Assembly (NCBI GenBank): GCA_039545355.1
Contig: BCJJ01000013.1
Coordinates: 729,980 to 793,979 of the forward strand
Length of the DNA stretch: 64,000 nucleotides
Source of the DNA: Trichosporon coremiiforme
Lineage: Eukaryota > Basidiomycota > Tremellomycetes > Trichosporonales > Trichosporonaceae
Direction of reading: 5' to 3'
Numbering within the stretch: position 1 is the first letter of the stretch; every line of letters begins with the position of its first letter. The translations under genes were made by a program, and so were the position numbers. The notes beneath the pieces are model-generated. The model did no database searches and was not told the origin of the DNA. It saw only the letters and a program-made list of their open reading frames with translations. Of this stretch, positions 53,218 to 64,000 are shown piece after piece.

Positions 53218-53973
53218 TTACTCCTCAGAAGCCTCCTCGAGCGAGCGGTACCACCAGTTGTGGTAGCGGCCGTTGCTCCAGCCGTTGTGGCGGCGGCCGC
53301 GGCGGACGTAGATGGGGCAGATGGACCCGTCACCCCACTGCCAGAGCTGCATGCCGCCGTCGGTGCAGCCGACGTAGTGGCCGCCGAGACCGTTCTGGCA
53401 CCCGATGTGAACGTTGGGCCAGTGGATGTAGCCGTTGTGGTCGACGCCGCACCAGTCGCCGTGGCCGTGGCCGCCGCCGTGGGGACGGTGGATGTAGATG
53501 GGCGGGTAGTAGTTCCTGAAGCAGCCGTAGGTGAAGTGCGAGACGACGTTGCCGAGCAGCCTGAGCTTGAAGTTGAGAATACCGGCGATCAGAGTCAGGA
53601 AGAAGAAGCGCTTCTCGTGGTCCGCGGTGTCGACGAGGTCACGCTTGTACTGGTCATCGTTCTGGGTGATCGACGAGCCGGCGTCGTCGCGGCAGCCCTC
53701 GCAGACTCCGTTCGCGCCAATGTTGATGTTCTCGACCTTGGGGCCCTGAGCAAACTCGAGCGAGTAGTAGGATCCACCCTGCTGGAAGACGGTCACGTTC
53801 GTGCCCTGCTCAACGCCCTTGGAGACGTATTGCTTGCCGCCGATCGTGAACTTGGAGTTGGGCGCGAGCGAGTCGAGGATGAGCTCACCCGAAGCGTCGA
53901 TGTCGTCGCGCTTGACCTTGAGGGTACCCGCCGAGGCAAGGCCGGCAAGAGCCAGAAGGGAGAAGAACTTCAT
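53218..53973 (-). CDS. Secreted Cys/His/Gly-rich protein, unknown
   Basis: Single exon of 251 residues, ATG at 53973. The N-terminus MKFFSLLALAGLASAGTL is a clear signal peptide (cleavage likely after SA, about 15-16), followed by dibasic Kex2-type sites (KVKR about 22, YKR, HEKR about 122). One N-glycosylation sequon (NVT) is present. The C-terminal half is rich in Gly, His, Trp, Tyr and Asn, with seven cysteines in the whole protein, including VCEGC, DWCGVDHNGYIHWPNVHIGC, GGHYVGCTDGG and GSICPIY, and a GGGHGHG run that could bind metal. The tail is basic, then acidic (RSLEEASEE). No known family is recognised. Seen: secretion signals and composition. Inferred: extracellular or cell-wall protein, possibly processed at KR sites. 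Confidence 0.75.
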   Translation of the reverse strand: MKFFSLLALAGLASAGTLKVKRDDIDASGELILDSLAPNSKFTIGGKQYVSKGVEQGTNVTVFQQGGSYYSLEFAQGPKVENINIGANGVCEGCRDDAGSSITQNDDQYKRDLVDTADHEKRFFFLTLIAGILNFKLRLLGNVVSHFTYGCFRNYYPPIYIHRPHGGGHGHGDWCGVDHNGYIHWPNVHIGCQNGLGGHYVGCTDGGMQLWQWGDGSICPIYVRRGRRHNGWSNGRYHNWWYRSLEEASEE

Positions 53974-56900
53974 TGCCGGTGTGTGATGAGGTGTTGAAGT
54001 GCAGGAGAGGGGAGGAGGTGAAAAGGAGGAAGAAGCTGTTGCTGGATGCAGATTAAAGACGGCAGAGGGGCTGTTTATATATGTTCAACTCGAAGACGTC
54101 CAGAGGCGATCAACAAGGCGAGGAGCAGAGAACAACAACAAGGTGCCTCTGCTCTCCTTCCCTCTCAACAAGATTCGCCATGACATACGTCTCTGCTCTT
54201 TCTCCACTTGAGGCACAATACCAGCGACAACTCCAACGGCCACTCGATTACCGATCTTGTTCCCGTCTCGAGGTCACACCTTCCAACTCCAAGGTCATCG
54301 CGAATCCTCGTCTCATTCTGTGCCTGATCTTGCCCGAGGCCGTAATGCGATCCAGGCTGCAACTGGTAATGCTCATATCCGACGTCGCCCACACTTGCCT
54401 CCCCAGGATATCGCTACGACCTCACATGATGACCGGTCGCGGGAGGGCCTTTACCTGATCCTGCAACTGGCGGCTCATGGCCGCAACTCCTCAGGTCCGA
54501 TGCGGTCAGCGGCCCCATCAGTCGCGCTCCGATAACCACTAGCCGTGAGCGCGCTGTTCTTGGTCCAGGATGGACCAGCCCAGCGGGTCCGTACCGGTAC
54601 CTGCAGCTGGAAGGAGAGTGAGAGCTCGAAATGATTGATTGACAGACGTTACGTCAAGACGTCGCCCGCTATCGCGAGATGAGCCAGATGATAGACCCGT
54701 GCCTGGCCGAGATGGGATGCTGTAAGGCGGAAAGCGTCCACTTCCCTGGCGCTACCTGACTCTTTCCCTGGGCAGAGCCCTGTCTGCGTTCCTCGTTCAT
54801 GAATCGTCTCAGAACTCCTCGTCAATTCAATGCACCGAGGGGACTTCACGACCAGGGCGAAGCAGGGCAGCGCCCGGCTGCCTCCAACTCCAGTGGAGAC
54901 GCTGATGATGAGGTAGCTGAATCGAAGGGGAGCAGAGGAGAGAGGGGTACGGCTCCTCTCGTCTGCGGCAAAGCACAGACCTCTCGCCAGAGCCGTAGCC
55001 GCACAGGCAAGATGCGATCGTCCCGCTCGATCTCTATCAGACCGGATATCTCGCCGACCGCTCGCCGCTGGACCTGTTGCCCCACACACACGACCAGGAG
55101 CCACCGATGACCGAGCGGTATGCGACCGGCTCTCTCGATGCCAAGCCAACGCAGGCGCCAAAGGCTGCCGTACAACATTCTCTACAGCTCCCAGGCTAAT
55201 GCGAAGCGAGGATGCTGGCCCACTCGGCGGCAACACTGGTATGAATTGTTTCCCAGACACAGATTGACACAGAAACAAGCATGTTGACATCTGGCGTGGG
55301 GGCGTGTTCCGCGACAATTGTTTCCTCCACTTCAGAGAATCAGCACTCGCTTGGTTGTGGTCGGGGTTGTGGGATGCAGACAGCAACACGTCAGAACCGC
55401 CCCCATGGACTCGACATGACGCTTATCAGGACAGTCTAACTGCTACAAGCAGGCAGACGACCTTCGTAGCTCAAAGCTTGCACCTTGGTGTTGCGCCAGA
55501 AACTCTAACGGCGACTTTCGTGGTCTCAACCCGCTTTGCCCGATGGACCTCACACCCGCTCACTCATCTATGCACCGCCTGTCCTGAGTCTAACCTTGTA
55601 TGTTGTGGTCTTTTCGGATATTGCATGAGCGCCAGCGAAGGGGAGAGGCGAAGTGGAGGTCATCGGTCGTTCGGTCAGAGGCCAGATTGGGCCCAGGGGG
55701 GCGGCAGAACACGAAAGCGGGAACCAAACAAAAAGACAGTCACGTAAGTGACGGTATCGCGGGAGTGGCCACCCACCGGTGCATGGAGCGGCAATGCCTT
55801 TGACCAGGTATAAGGTGATGTAATGTCTGAATTGCTGCAGAATTCTGCTAATCTGCTTGCGAGCTTTCATCCGGGGCCTGCGGCCAAGCGAAGTACTGGC
55901 CCAGCACTTGGCCCAGACTGGGCCACCACTAGACAAGAAGCAATCTCAACCCGCACCGATTGGGCTTTACGTTGCCACCGAGAGCTTCCGCGCTCATCAT
56001 GACGAGCACGAGTCCCACGACCAGCAGCTGAAACAGAGTTCGGACACCTGCTGTATCCGGCTAGCGCGCGAGATTCTGGGAACGACAAACCAGTGCGAGG
56101 CAGTTGTGGGTCCTCCCCGTCTCATGTCTCCAACATTACAGTGACGAACAAGCGCCAACCTTGTTTTGCTCGCTGACGAGATTGCCTCCCCATCGATGGG
56201 ATCGGGGAGCATGACATCAGACTGCCCGTGGGTGACGAGCAAGCATCTCTGGGGCAAAATGTTGGCAGACGCACTCCCGCTTGAGACAGTACCGGTGCTG
56301 TGGTCGTTGGTACGCCGCGGAAGACCCCCTGTGGATCACACCAAGTCATGTCCGTCATGTCGAGCGACGAACGAGCGCTCGTCTAGCACGGGCTTACGCA
56401 CGCCCAAGCCGCTGATACATGACATCAACTCGTAATGTTCGCCTTGTGCCGAGATTCCAGGCCACTGCAGAGCGGAGGTCAAGAGCGTGACTATCTCTGC
56501 GTCTAAAATGCAGAGCTCTCGAACGATGTACAAAGCAGTGGCCGCATACGACATTCCGGCCGCGGGTTTTCCGGTCACAGCATCGATGCGCCGTTCCGAA
56601 CAGCTCGCTTGCGCCAGAGACATCGTGGTAGGCCGGCATCATCCCGCTCATGCCTCCATGTCACTCTCACGCACACACCACGAGTCGCACACTTCCCTTC
56701 GTCATGTGAGAATAGCCCTAGACCGATGGGAATGTTTGTGCGCACATGCAGACCACACTAGTCCTCCCTCGCTCGGGATGATGTCAATGCTTCGATACTC
56801 CATCGGGCATCACAGTCGGAACTCGCTCCGATCGGTGCCCACCTCCAAGATGCCGTCGCCGAACAGACTCGGTCTCGGTGGAGTGGGCCCACACGGGAGC

Positions 56901-59900
56901 GCCGAGCTCACTCATTACCAAAGCGAGGCTCCTCTCTACACGTAACATGTCCTGGATCTCGGTAGGGCGTGTGGCCGTTCTAACGCAGATGAAGGGGAGT
57001 GGCGTCAAGCGACACGAGGGCTGTCTGATCAGCAAGGGCAATGGGAACCGTTGGGCAAATCCGCGGCCACAGCTGTATGTCAGCTGGAACGGCAGACCAG
57101 ATTCAGCCATACTTTACCCATTGCGGGACCGTGATGCCCGTCCGCCCTGGTGGCCAGCCGCAGACGACCCGGCTCCGAGGTCCCAGGCACCCAGGAGCTT
57201 ATTAGACATATCGGGGTTATCCTCTCTGCACCCCGACAAGCGTCCCTTGTACGGCTGATCATGGCTCGTTCCGAGCTGTCCCACTTCTGCAGATGCAACG
57301 GTCTCTGTATCCCTATGCGACCAATGGACGCAACAGCAGAACAACAATAGGAAAGGACTTTCCAGCGTAGCGAGTGCACAACACGGCCCGGAAACCTGCT
57401 GTGTACGACACAGTGTAGCGATGGGTGGAGCATTGTCGCTCTCCTGCTAATCCAGCTCTGTCTCGGATCTGCGGGACGTCAGCTCCACACAGCGGATAGA
57501 AGACCCAGCTCCAACGACCAGCCCTGATACCATCTTCACCCACCAGACTGACAGCGCCATCCTCACCTCCACAGATGGTAACTCGCGGCTTCCCCTTCTC
57601 TTTCCGCGCCGACCCAAGTCCCAAGTTTGCATTGTTGCTGCTCGATCCTGTCTGAATGGTTTCGTACCGTTTCGATGATCGTTGCTTGACAATTCAGTCT
57701 CCCGCGTTTCCCTTGGCTGACAGGTGCTCACGTAAGGTTTTAGAGTTGGGCTGCAGGGCACGCAGGTAGTGCAGGGAGGGCATCCCAGGTACAGTACCCA
57801 GGCCCATCTCAGGGACCCGACCATGAGCCCATTCTCCGAACGGACGAACCATGACGATAAGCTGCGATAGATCGGATCAGCGCCGAAGTGGGCGGAGATC
57901 GGTAGACGCGGCGGCAAACGCTTGCATGCCCGGGTGCATTGACGGGTTGCCCGTGTTACGAGAGGGCGATACCAGTCATAGCGAGGCGTACTCCCAACGT
58001 AGGCGAGTGTTGTGGAATGGCAGATGACGGTCGCCAGGGTCGTCTTGCATAATCGCGGGTTGCGTGAATTGATCGACCAGTCGAGAGTCGTGGACGACGG
58101 ACCGATGTATGAATTGCTCATGTGAGCAAGGCAAAGCACTAGCTCGTGTTTCTTTCGAAATCGTTCATGAGAACAATATTTTCTTCCGCCATAGCAACAT
58201 GATCAATTCACTCGAGGCGGAACAGAGCGTTAAAGTCTCCCGTGGCGAAACCATGATTCTCGCGACGTCGTATCATTTCAGCGTCGCCGCCTTGGCCGGT
58301 CGGTCGGAGAAGTGTCCGTCTGGGATGTGGAGCATCGTCTCATGGCTTCAACGTTTCCTCGAGCTTCACATAGCTGTGAGCGTTCGCTTCCATGAGCTCC
58401 GAGTCGCCACTGGCGGGCCCGAGATAGCTGTTGTTAACATGGTCACTGCCGACGTTCGCTTAAGTAAGTGACAAGGTGGCACTCATGAGATGGGCGAGGA
58501 CCGTGTCCAACCACTCTTACGTTATAGTCGTGACGATCGTGCCAAGCACTTGCACGCGTCAGAGTCAAAGTGGCACCTATCCACTCATCTTTGGGGATTT
58601 GAACCCGACAACGTGATTCCATATCCCGCGGATGGATGCGTCGCGAAGGGCTGCGTAAATTGAAGAGTGGGTGGACTGGGAAGATGAACATTCACCGAGT
58701 AAGCATAATCCCCCCTCCGCCAGTTGCTTCTCCCCAATAAACTGTGCACGGGGTGAATCTTTCCCTCTTGCTCGTCGCTTACAGTTCGAGCTCCTGGACA
58801 GTTCGAGATCCTGGACCGTGGCGGGCGCTCCCGATCTCGCTCTCGACTTGGCGGCGGCCGATGATGCTATCCGTTACCGTGTGTGTTGCCGTGGACCTTT
58901 CAGTCATGGATATCTGTGCAAGTCGGATTGGTCGGATGTGGAGAGTGGGTGCAAGTATGGTCTGAACGTGGGTCAGACGTGGTGTTGACTCTTCAGCAAG
59001 TGATTAGTTGCGGGGTCATCTCCTCCTTTCCCTTTACTCTACCAGGTCACCATGGGATGACCTGCCGACAATCTATTCAGCCAGTCTCTCACTCGCCCAT
59101 CTAACATCAGATGTACCTCCTTACGACCCTTCCAGATCATCAGTGAGTTTTGAGAGGGCCTCGGTGGCAGGAGAGTTGACGGCTTTGGGGAGCGGAAGGG
59201 AACTGCCTGGCACTGAGCGGTGAGGCGGAAGCAAGCATGAGAGTGATGATGATCGAGGCCAAGCGTGTACTCACGTCGTACTCGTTGATAAGCCTAGATC
59301 TGTCGATTATTTCTTACGAAAGAATGTTCAAGAGGGCTTGAGATACAGATATGGGCGCAGCGACGAACTCACAGCCTGGGCCATCCTTCCTATTTTATGC
59401 TTATTTGCTTCATACGTTCCGAGTCGCACAGTACGCAGTTGCGCTGTCTCCTCGAGGCCCAATGCGCAGTAAGTGGAGGGCAACTATCATGCGCTCCACG
59501 GCCTTCACGTCAGCTCGTTGTCCAGATACAGCAGTCCATTCAGTGGCTTACGTTGGGTGAGGTCAGGTTGCGTGTCTTGCATTCCTGCGCAGCAACTGCG
59601 CGCCTCGCCACGGACCCGAGATAAATGCTTGGTGTTGGTATTGGCAGATTCTGCCGAGAACATCTTTCTTGCTTACCTGGGTGGTTGTTCAGCAACTGCA
59701 TACCTGCTGCGGATGGAATGCAGTCACCGAGCCTCCATAGAAGTCTTCTGCTATACCGGTCCTTCAGTGCGCAGCAACCGCAGCTGCTTCCCGAGGCTAG
59801 GTAGGACGGCCGAAATGCGACTCGGCTCCACAACCTGTTAGGCGGCGTCTCCATACGGTACTCAGAGTGCAGGGCGGGTACGGCCTACCTCTTGGCTTGT

Positions 59901-62237
59901 CCGACTCTTGCTGTGGCCGCGTCCTAGGTGTTGTGAAGGCGGTGGGGAGGGCGTTGCACGTTTTGCCTTCGAGTCGGAGGGACTGCGGGCGTGAGCCGTT
60001 GTGCAATCGTTCAATTGCGAATGACCAAGACGTTTGGGACAGCGCAGTGGTTGCTGAAGTTGGTCGCGAGGGCATCTCTGGCACGCAGACTGCGACCACC
60101 GCTCACTTCCCCGGCGCAGTGGCGACAACATGCCTTCCCTGTCGCCACCAAACTGCGTCCCACTCTGCTCGTTCAACCCTACTCACAAGATCTTCTCGTT
60201 GCCGGAGAGTGTGCTCACGTGAGCAGTTGTGGTCAATACGGGAGTGAGACAAGTTTGGACGCGTAAGAAATTGTGAGCGGGAGAGGTGAGTTCTTTCATC
60301 GCCTTAAGGCCTGGCATCGATGAAGTGGCTGACAGAGCAGTTTCGAAGGTAGGAAGCAGTGTTAAGAGGACAGTTGCTGTTGCTCTGCATGCTCTAAAGA
60401 TGCAGTGCTGGACGGGTAACTTGGTACTAGGAGAACGTTTCGAACTTTGACAAGTGCGAGTGGGTCAGCTGGTGATGGCAAGCTCCAGGCGAACACGTAA
60501 GAGATGACGGAGGAAGGTGGAGGACCATCACGTCGTGAGAAGTGGACGTGCACTCCGGGCCGGCCGACCGGTGCGACCGGCCGACTGCTTGATGATCGGC
60601 TGACTGATCGGTCAGCAAAGTTGAGAGATTGGCCAGCTCAGGCGCCGTGGCGTCGCCACCCTAGCGCGCGTACTTCTACGCCATAGGTCACATTCCGAAG
60701 AGCAGTTGGGGGGCCCTGAGGGCCCCGATCTTGCGGACGATCACCGCTCTGTGCCATCTCTGCAGGATGCGGTCGAGGAACTCACACGACGTCAGCGTAC
60801 TGGAGCACACCCCCATGATAAGGGCATGCTTGGAGGATGGGAAAGTTAGCACTGCGACAGATCCCGACACAGAACGGAAGTGGCTTGATCCCAGCGGGTG
60901 GGTTTCAGAGTTGGTTCCAACCCGGGAACATCGATTCCGAACAGATTCGACACGCCAGCGAGGCATTTCGAGCACGTTGCTCTGCAGAGGAACGAGGCAC
61001 GTCTGGCGTGGAGCATCGGCTTCGTAACTGTGCACTCTAATGGGTGGGTTGGCGCGATGGGCCCGTGCTATCGGGTTTCGTGCACGATGCGAACGTGACA
61101 GAGATAACCTGCCCGAACCTGACGCCTCATGTTTATCACGCCGAGTGCCCCACAATCCTCCGAAATTCGGTGCCTGCCCGACACACTCTCCCGCACTCTC
61201 CAGTCCGAATGCAATGTTGTCGTCATGCCTGCCATGAACGTTGTCATCATGCCACGGCAGGCTAGTGGAGTTACCGAGACGCAACAGCCATCCGGTGTAC
61301 AGCCCGTTGACAAGACAAGAGTCAGATGTCGGCATCGCATCCGGGTCCCCTTGTACCCAACGACGAGGCAGCTGGAAAGGGTTGTCAAGGGCGTTTCAGA
61401 TTCTAGAAGGTCAGCATCCGATGGGAATGGCGGGTTCCAAGAGTGGAGTGCAGCGGCAACACAGTTCGAAGGATACCAAGAAGATGGTGCAAGGCTGGCA
61501 TCGAAGGAGCGGGAGGCGTTGCCATGTCTCTGCGCCCCCGACTCGGGAAACGATAGAGTTCACATCGAGCTGGGTGAGGCTGGCTGGACCTTCTTTTCGG
61601 CGCGGGCAGAGCGGGCGGGCAGCTTGCAGGCTGGTGCCTTGAGTTTTAAGTCGCCCACCACCTATTGACAAATGAAACAGCGCCTAATGGAAATCTACAG
61701 TCGATTAGAACTGATTAGCGGTGATCAAGTGCGGAGGTGGAGGCGGTTGTAATGCGCTGATTAGGAAAGGGATCACGTGACAATCGCTTATGAGCGTGTG
61801 AGGGGCCAGAATTCGAGATATTGAAAGGGTGGCGAAGGATCGGTGTCGTGATTTTTAGGTGTCGGACAAGCACGTCATCTTACACCAGCCGTTGATTAGA
61901 CCTCCGGTGGACCGGCAGCCTACCTCACGAATCAGGTGCACCAAATGGCCGGTCCCGACCACTCACAGCGCTGCGATTCCGAACTCTGCTCCTTGGTCTG
62001 CCATCTGTCGTGACCACATAGAAACCGAAACAGCTGCCAGCTTGCAACCACCACCACCGCTTGCGCTGCCTGCGCCTTTGCTCGCATTTCGGACTCGCCG
62101 TTCCTCCCTTCCCTATTTCTTTCAAGAACCACTTCCGCCCTTGTACAACTTCCCCTTGCTCCTCTCTTTCTCTCTCTCTCTCTCTCCCCAAAACCAACCT
62201 TTCGGACACTCGCGAGCTAGCTAAGGCTGTAGGATAG
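53974..62237. other. Gene-poor stretch of 8.3 kb
   Basis: No protein family, RNA gene or transposon hallmark was recognised. The longest open frames are minus-strand and unremarkable: 54649-55389, 57447-58139 and 60688-61335, all rich in Arg, Ser, Cys and His with no motif and no plausible exon partners. The DNA is visibly less GC-biased than the genes around it. The last 200 bases (62050-62237) are the pyrimidine-rich promoter/leader of MET5. Possible explanations are a decayed region, a long regulatory or noncoding transcript zone, a centromere-like segment, or genes of unknown family that I cannot see. Confidence 0.45.
58781..58816. repeat. Two-copy tandem repeat, 17-base period
   Basis: Two near-identical copies of ACAGTTCGAG(C/A)TCCTGGAC, one at 58781-58799 and one at 58798-58816, differing at one base. 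No obvious role. Confidence 0.7.
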
Positions 62238-62289
62238 GTGAGTCGCCCGTCCCCATCGCTAGTCCGGCAACACGGCTAACTTTTTCCAG
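62162..62289 (+). promoter_or_regulatory. MET5 leader: CT tract and 5'-UTR intron
   Basis: A CT dinucleotide run (about 62162-62187) precedes a leader intron from GTGAGTCG at 62238 to TTTTTCCAG at 62289, with a GCTAAC branch-like site at 62275-62280. Removing it leaves ACACA directly before the ATG at 62295. Leader introns plus CT-rich tracts are common in highly transcribed basidiomycete genes. Confidence 0.75.
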
Positions 62290-62294
62290 ACACA

Positions 62295-64000
62295 ATGTCC
62301 CTCGTTGCCTCGCTCGTCCGACTCGCGCCCACCGTGGCTCACCCCGTCCCCGGTGTGCCCAGCGAAGTTAACAAGCTCAACCCCTACCTTCCCCTCCCCA
62401 AGGACACCCAGCTCCTCACCAACTCGACCTTCCTCCCCTCGCTCCCGAGCGCTTCCACCGGCGTCGTTCACGTTCTCGGCGCTGAGTCTGCTCAGGCCCC
62501 CCGCTCGCCCAAGGCCGTTTCGGTCATCTCCCGCTCCGCCCAGGAGGCTTACGACCACGCTATCATCGCCCAGCGTCTCGCCAAGTCCGGCGATGTGATT
62601 GTCTACCACTTTGTTGCCCCTGCTGCTCTTGAGGGCAAGGTCGAGGAGGTCGACGCTTCCAAGCTCCTTGCCTCTGCTCCTCTCGAGCTCGAGGGAGACT
62701 TCGCTGAGGCTCTCCCCAAGGCGTTCGACGCCGCCTCTCTCGAGGTTCTCAAGCTTACCCGCCGCGCTCAGCCCGTTCTTTCGGGTTCCGCTGAGGGCGA
62801 CCGCGCTGTTCTCAACTTCCTCCCCACCTCGCTCAAGGCCAAGGGCGTCGTTGACATTGCTCTCGCTTCTCCGCTCAACAACCAGAAGGTCGCGGGTGTC
62901 AAGGCCAAGGAGGTCGTTGTTGTTGAGGGTGGAAACGGCAAGTACGGTGCCGCTTGGGCTGCCGTTGTCGATGCTCTCGAGGGACAGGAGGCTACTATCC
63001 GCTCCGTCCTTGTCGCCTCTCCCAAGGCTATTGGCCAGCTTGACGCTGCCACTGCCTCGAGCGCCCCTGTCTCGCGCATCGGATCGCCCTCGGCCATCCC
63101 CGAGATCCCCTCGAGCTCGATCACCGTTCCCTCCGCTGAGTCGACTTACACCTCGCTCCTGGAGGCTACCCCCCACCCTCTCGAGATTCTCAACGACCCC
63201 GCTCACCTGTCGGCCAACGAGTCGACCTCCCCTCTCTACGCTTTCGGTAAGGCTGTCGCTATCCGCACTGAGCGTGAGCGCCTCGTTGAGCTCGTCAAGA
63301 AGGTTCTGAAGAACCCCGAGACCCGCAAGGAGGTCCACACCGCCCTCGCTGACTGGCTTCTCGTCAAGGACGACAAGAAGAGCGCCGAGGCTGGCGAGAA
63401 GGCCGCCAAGGCCCTCGGCCAGGGTGCCAACGAGGACGAGTCTGAGCTCGTTGCCCTCGGCAAGAAGGGCCACTGGACCAAGACTGCCCTCTGGATCGTC
63501 ATCTCCAACTCGTGGGCTGCTGACCTCGCCTCGTCGGGTCTCCACCACGCCCTCGTCTCCGGCCTGGACATCAACCTCCTCGTCTACGAGACCCAGCCCT
63601 CGCCTTTCTCGCCCCTTGCCGAGAAGCAGCGCGAGCGCAAGAAGGACCTCGCCCTCTACGCCCTCAACCTCGGAGACGTCTATGTCTCGTCGGTTGCCGT
63701 CTTCGCCGACTACGCCAACGTCATCAACGCCATGCGCGAGGCTGAGGCTTACAGCGGCCCCTCGCTCGTCCTCGCTTACCTCCCCTGGGGTGAGAAGGAG
63801 GACGGTGCCACTATTGGCACCAACGACAAGGTTGGCCCTCTCGAGCGTCTCCGTGAGACCAAGCGCGCCGTTTCTGGTGGCTGGTGGCCCCTCTTCCGCT
63901 GGAACCCCACCGCGGCCGACGAGAAGCGCTTCACCCTCGACGCTCCTCACATCAAGAACGCTCTCGCCGAGTTCCTCGACCGCCAGAGCCACCTCTCGCA
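62295..64000 (+). CDS. MET5: Sulfite reductase beta subunit, 5' part (truncated by window end)
   Basis: Open frame from the ATG at 62295 to the last base (568 complete codons), no stop and no intron seen. The product resembles the N-terminal pyruvate:ferredoxin-oxidoreductase-like part of fungal sulfite reductase beta (Met5/Ecm17). A TPP-fold-type segment contains TKTALWIVISNSWAADLAS, ALNLGDVYVSSVAVFADYAN and GPSLVLAYLPWGEKEDG, and ends WWPLFRWNP...FTLDAPHIKNALAEFL. In that family a flavodoxin domain and then the siroheme/4Fe-4S sulfite reductase domain follow, which here would lie beyond the window. The enzyme reduces sulfite to sulfide with NADPH for Cys and Met synthesis. Very strong codon bias suggests high expression. 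The alternative is the alpha subunit Met10, which also has PFOR-like regions; the TPP-type block favours beta. Confidence 0.72.
   Translation, partial: MSLVASLVRLAPTVAHPVPGVPSEVNKLNPYLPLPKDTQLLTNSTFLPSLPSASTGVVHVLGAESAQAPRSPKAVSVISRSAQEAYDHAIIAQRLAKSGDVIVYHFVAPAALEGKVEEVDASKLLASAPLELEGDFAEALPKAFDAASLEVLKLTRRAQPVLSGSAEGDRAVLNFLPTSLKAKGVVDIALASPLNNQKVAGVKAKEVVVVEGGNGKYGAAWAAVVDALEGQEATIRSVLVASPKAIGQLDAATASSAPVSRIGSPSAIPEIPSSSITVPSAESTYTSLLEATPHPLEILNDPAHLSANESTSPLYAFGKAVAIRTERERLVELVKKVLKNPETRKEVHTALADWLLVKDDKKSAEAGEKAAKALGQGANEDESELVALGKKGHWTKTALWIVISNSWAADLASSGLHHALVSGLDINLLVYETQPSPFSPLAEKQRERKKDLALYALNLGDVYVSSVAVFADYANVINAMREAEAYSGPSLVLAYLPWGEKEDGATIGTNDKVGPLERLRETKRAVSGGWWPLFRWNPTAADEKRFTLDAPHIKNALAEFLDRQSHLS

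Noticed and set aside
57447..58139. 230-codon minus-strand frame in the gene-poor stretch
   Set aside because: Random-looking composition, no motif, no splice partners, and no start context or neighbour support.
58585..58625. T-arm-like sequence GGGATTTGAACCC (minus strand)
   Set aside because: The T-stem has a mismatch, and no complementary 5' acceptor stem or D-arm is found within 80 bases upstream on that strand.
62259..63992. 577-codon minus-strand open frame opposite MET5
   Set aside because: Its Leu/Val/Glu/Gly/Ser-rich translation is the mirror of strongly C-ending codons in MET5. The plus frame has clear PFOR-like motifs, so the antisense frame is a composition artefact.

Overview
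The window looks like nuclear DNA of a basidiomycete yeast or yeast-like fungus, most likely Tremellomycetes and possibly Trichosporonales. The reasons are GC-rich coding sequence with strong C/G third-position preference, many 34-60 nt introns of GTGAGT/GTAAGT...CTRAY...YAG type, and fungal protein families throughout (Scs2, Pik1, Coq4, Atg6, Yvc1, Ark/Prk kinase, Zn2Cys6 and C2H2 regulators, fungal-type sulfite reductase). The lineage is an inference from style, not from a database match. All exon models were built by hand from splice signals, frame and family fit.

Layout. 1-2.6 kb: no recognisable gene. 2.6-5.8 kb: two tandem paralogous F-box-like genes (minus). 6.1-9.6 kb: ZNF511-like zinc-finger protein (minus), V-ATPase subunit c (plus), N-terminal amidase NTA1 (minus). 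10.2-13.2 kb: C2H2 plus fungal-trans-type regulator (minus). 15.4-24.7 kb (plus): VAP/Scs2, an OTU protease, a small single-pass membrane protein, and PI 4-kinase Pik1. 25.0-30.5 kb: COQ4 (minus), ATG6/VPS30 (plus), a mitochondrial-type holo-ACP synthase (minus), an Rcr-like membrane protein (plus). 31.0-36.7 kb: YVC1 (minus) divergent from D-lactate dehydrogenase (plus). 39.4-40.8 kb: ornithine aminotransferase (minus). 42.2-46.0 kb: Ark1/Prk1-type kinase. 47.6-51.3 kb: Zn2Cys6 factor behind an 85-nt poly(C) run. 53.2-54.0 kb: secreted Cys/His/Gly-rich protein (minus). 54.0-62.2 kb: about 8 kb without a recognisable gene. 62.3 kb to the end: 5' part of sulfite reductase beta (MET5), cut by the window edge.

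Gene roles. Many genes are housekeeping, with a coincidental concentration of phosphoinositide and endomembrane functions: Scs2, Pik1, Atg6/Vps30 (PI 3-kinase complex), Yvc1 and V-ATPase c (vacuole), and an endocytic Ark/Prk kinase. Mitochondrial metabolism is represented by Coq4, holo-ACP synthase and D-lactate dehydrogenase.

Least explained parts: (i) 37.3-39.1 kb, five intron-like units with shared ends around tiny exons that can be joined into a 67-codon frame; (ii) 51.4-52.5 kb, about seven degenerate direct repeats; (iii) the poly(C) tract; (iv) the 54-62 kb gene-poor stretch. No tRNA, rRNA, CRISPR or intact transposon was found.
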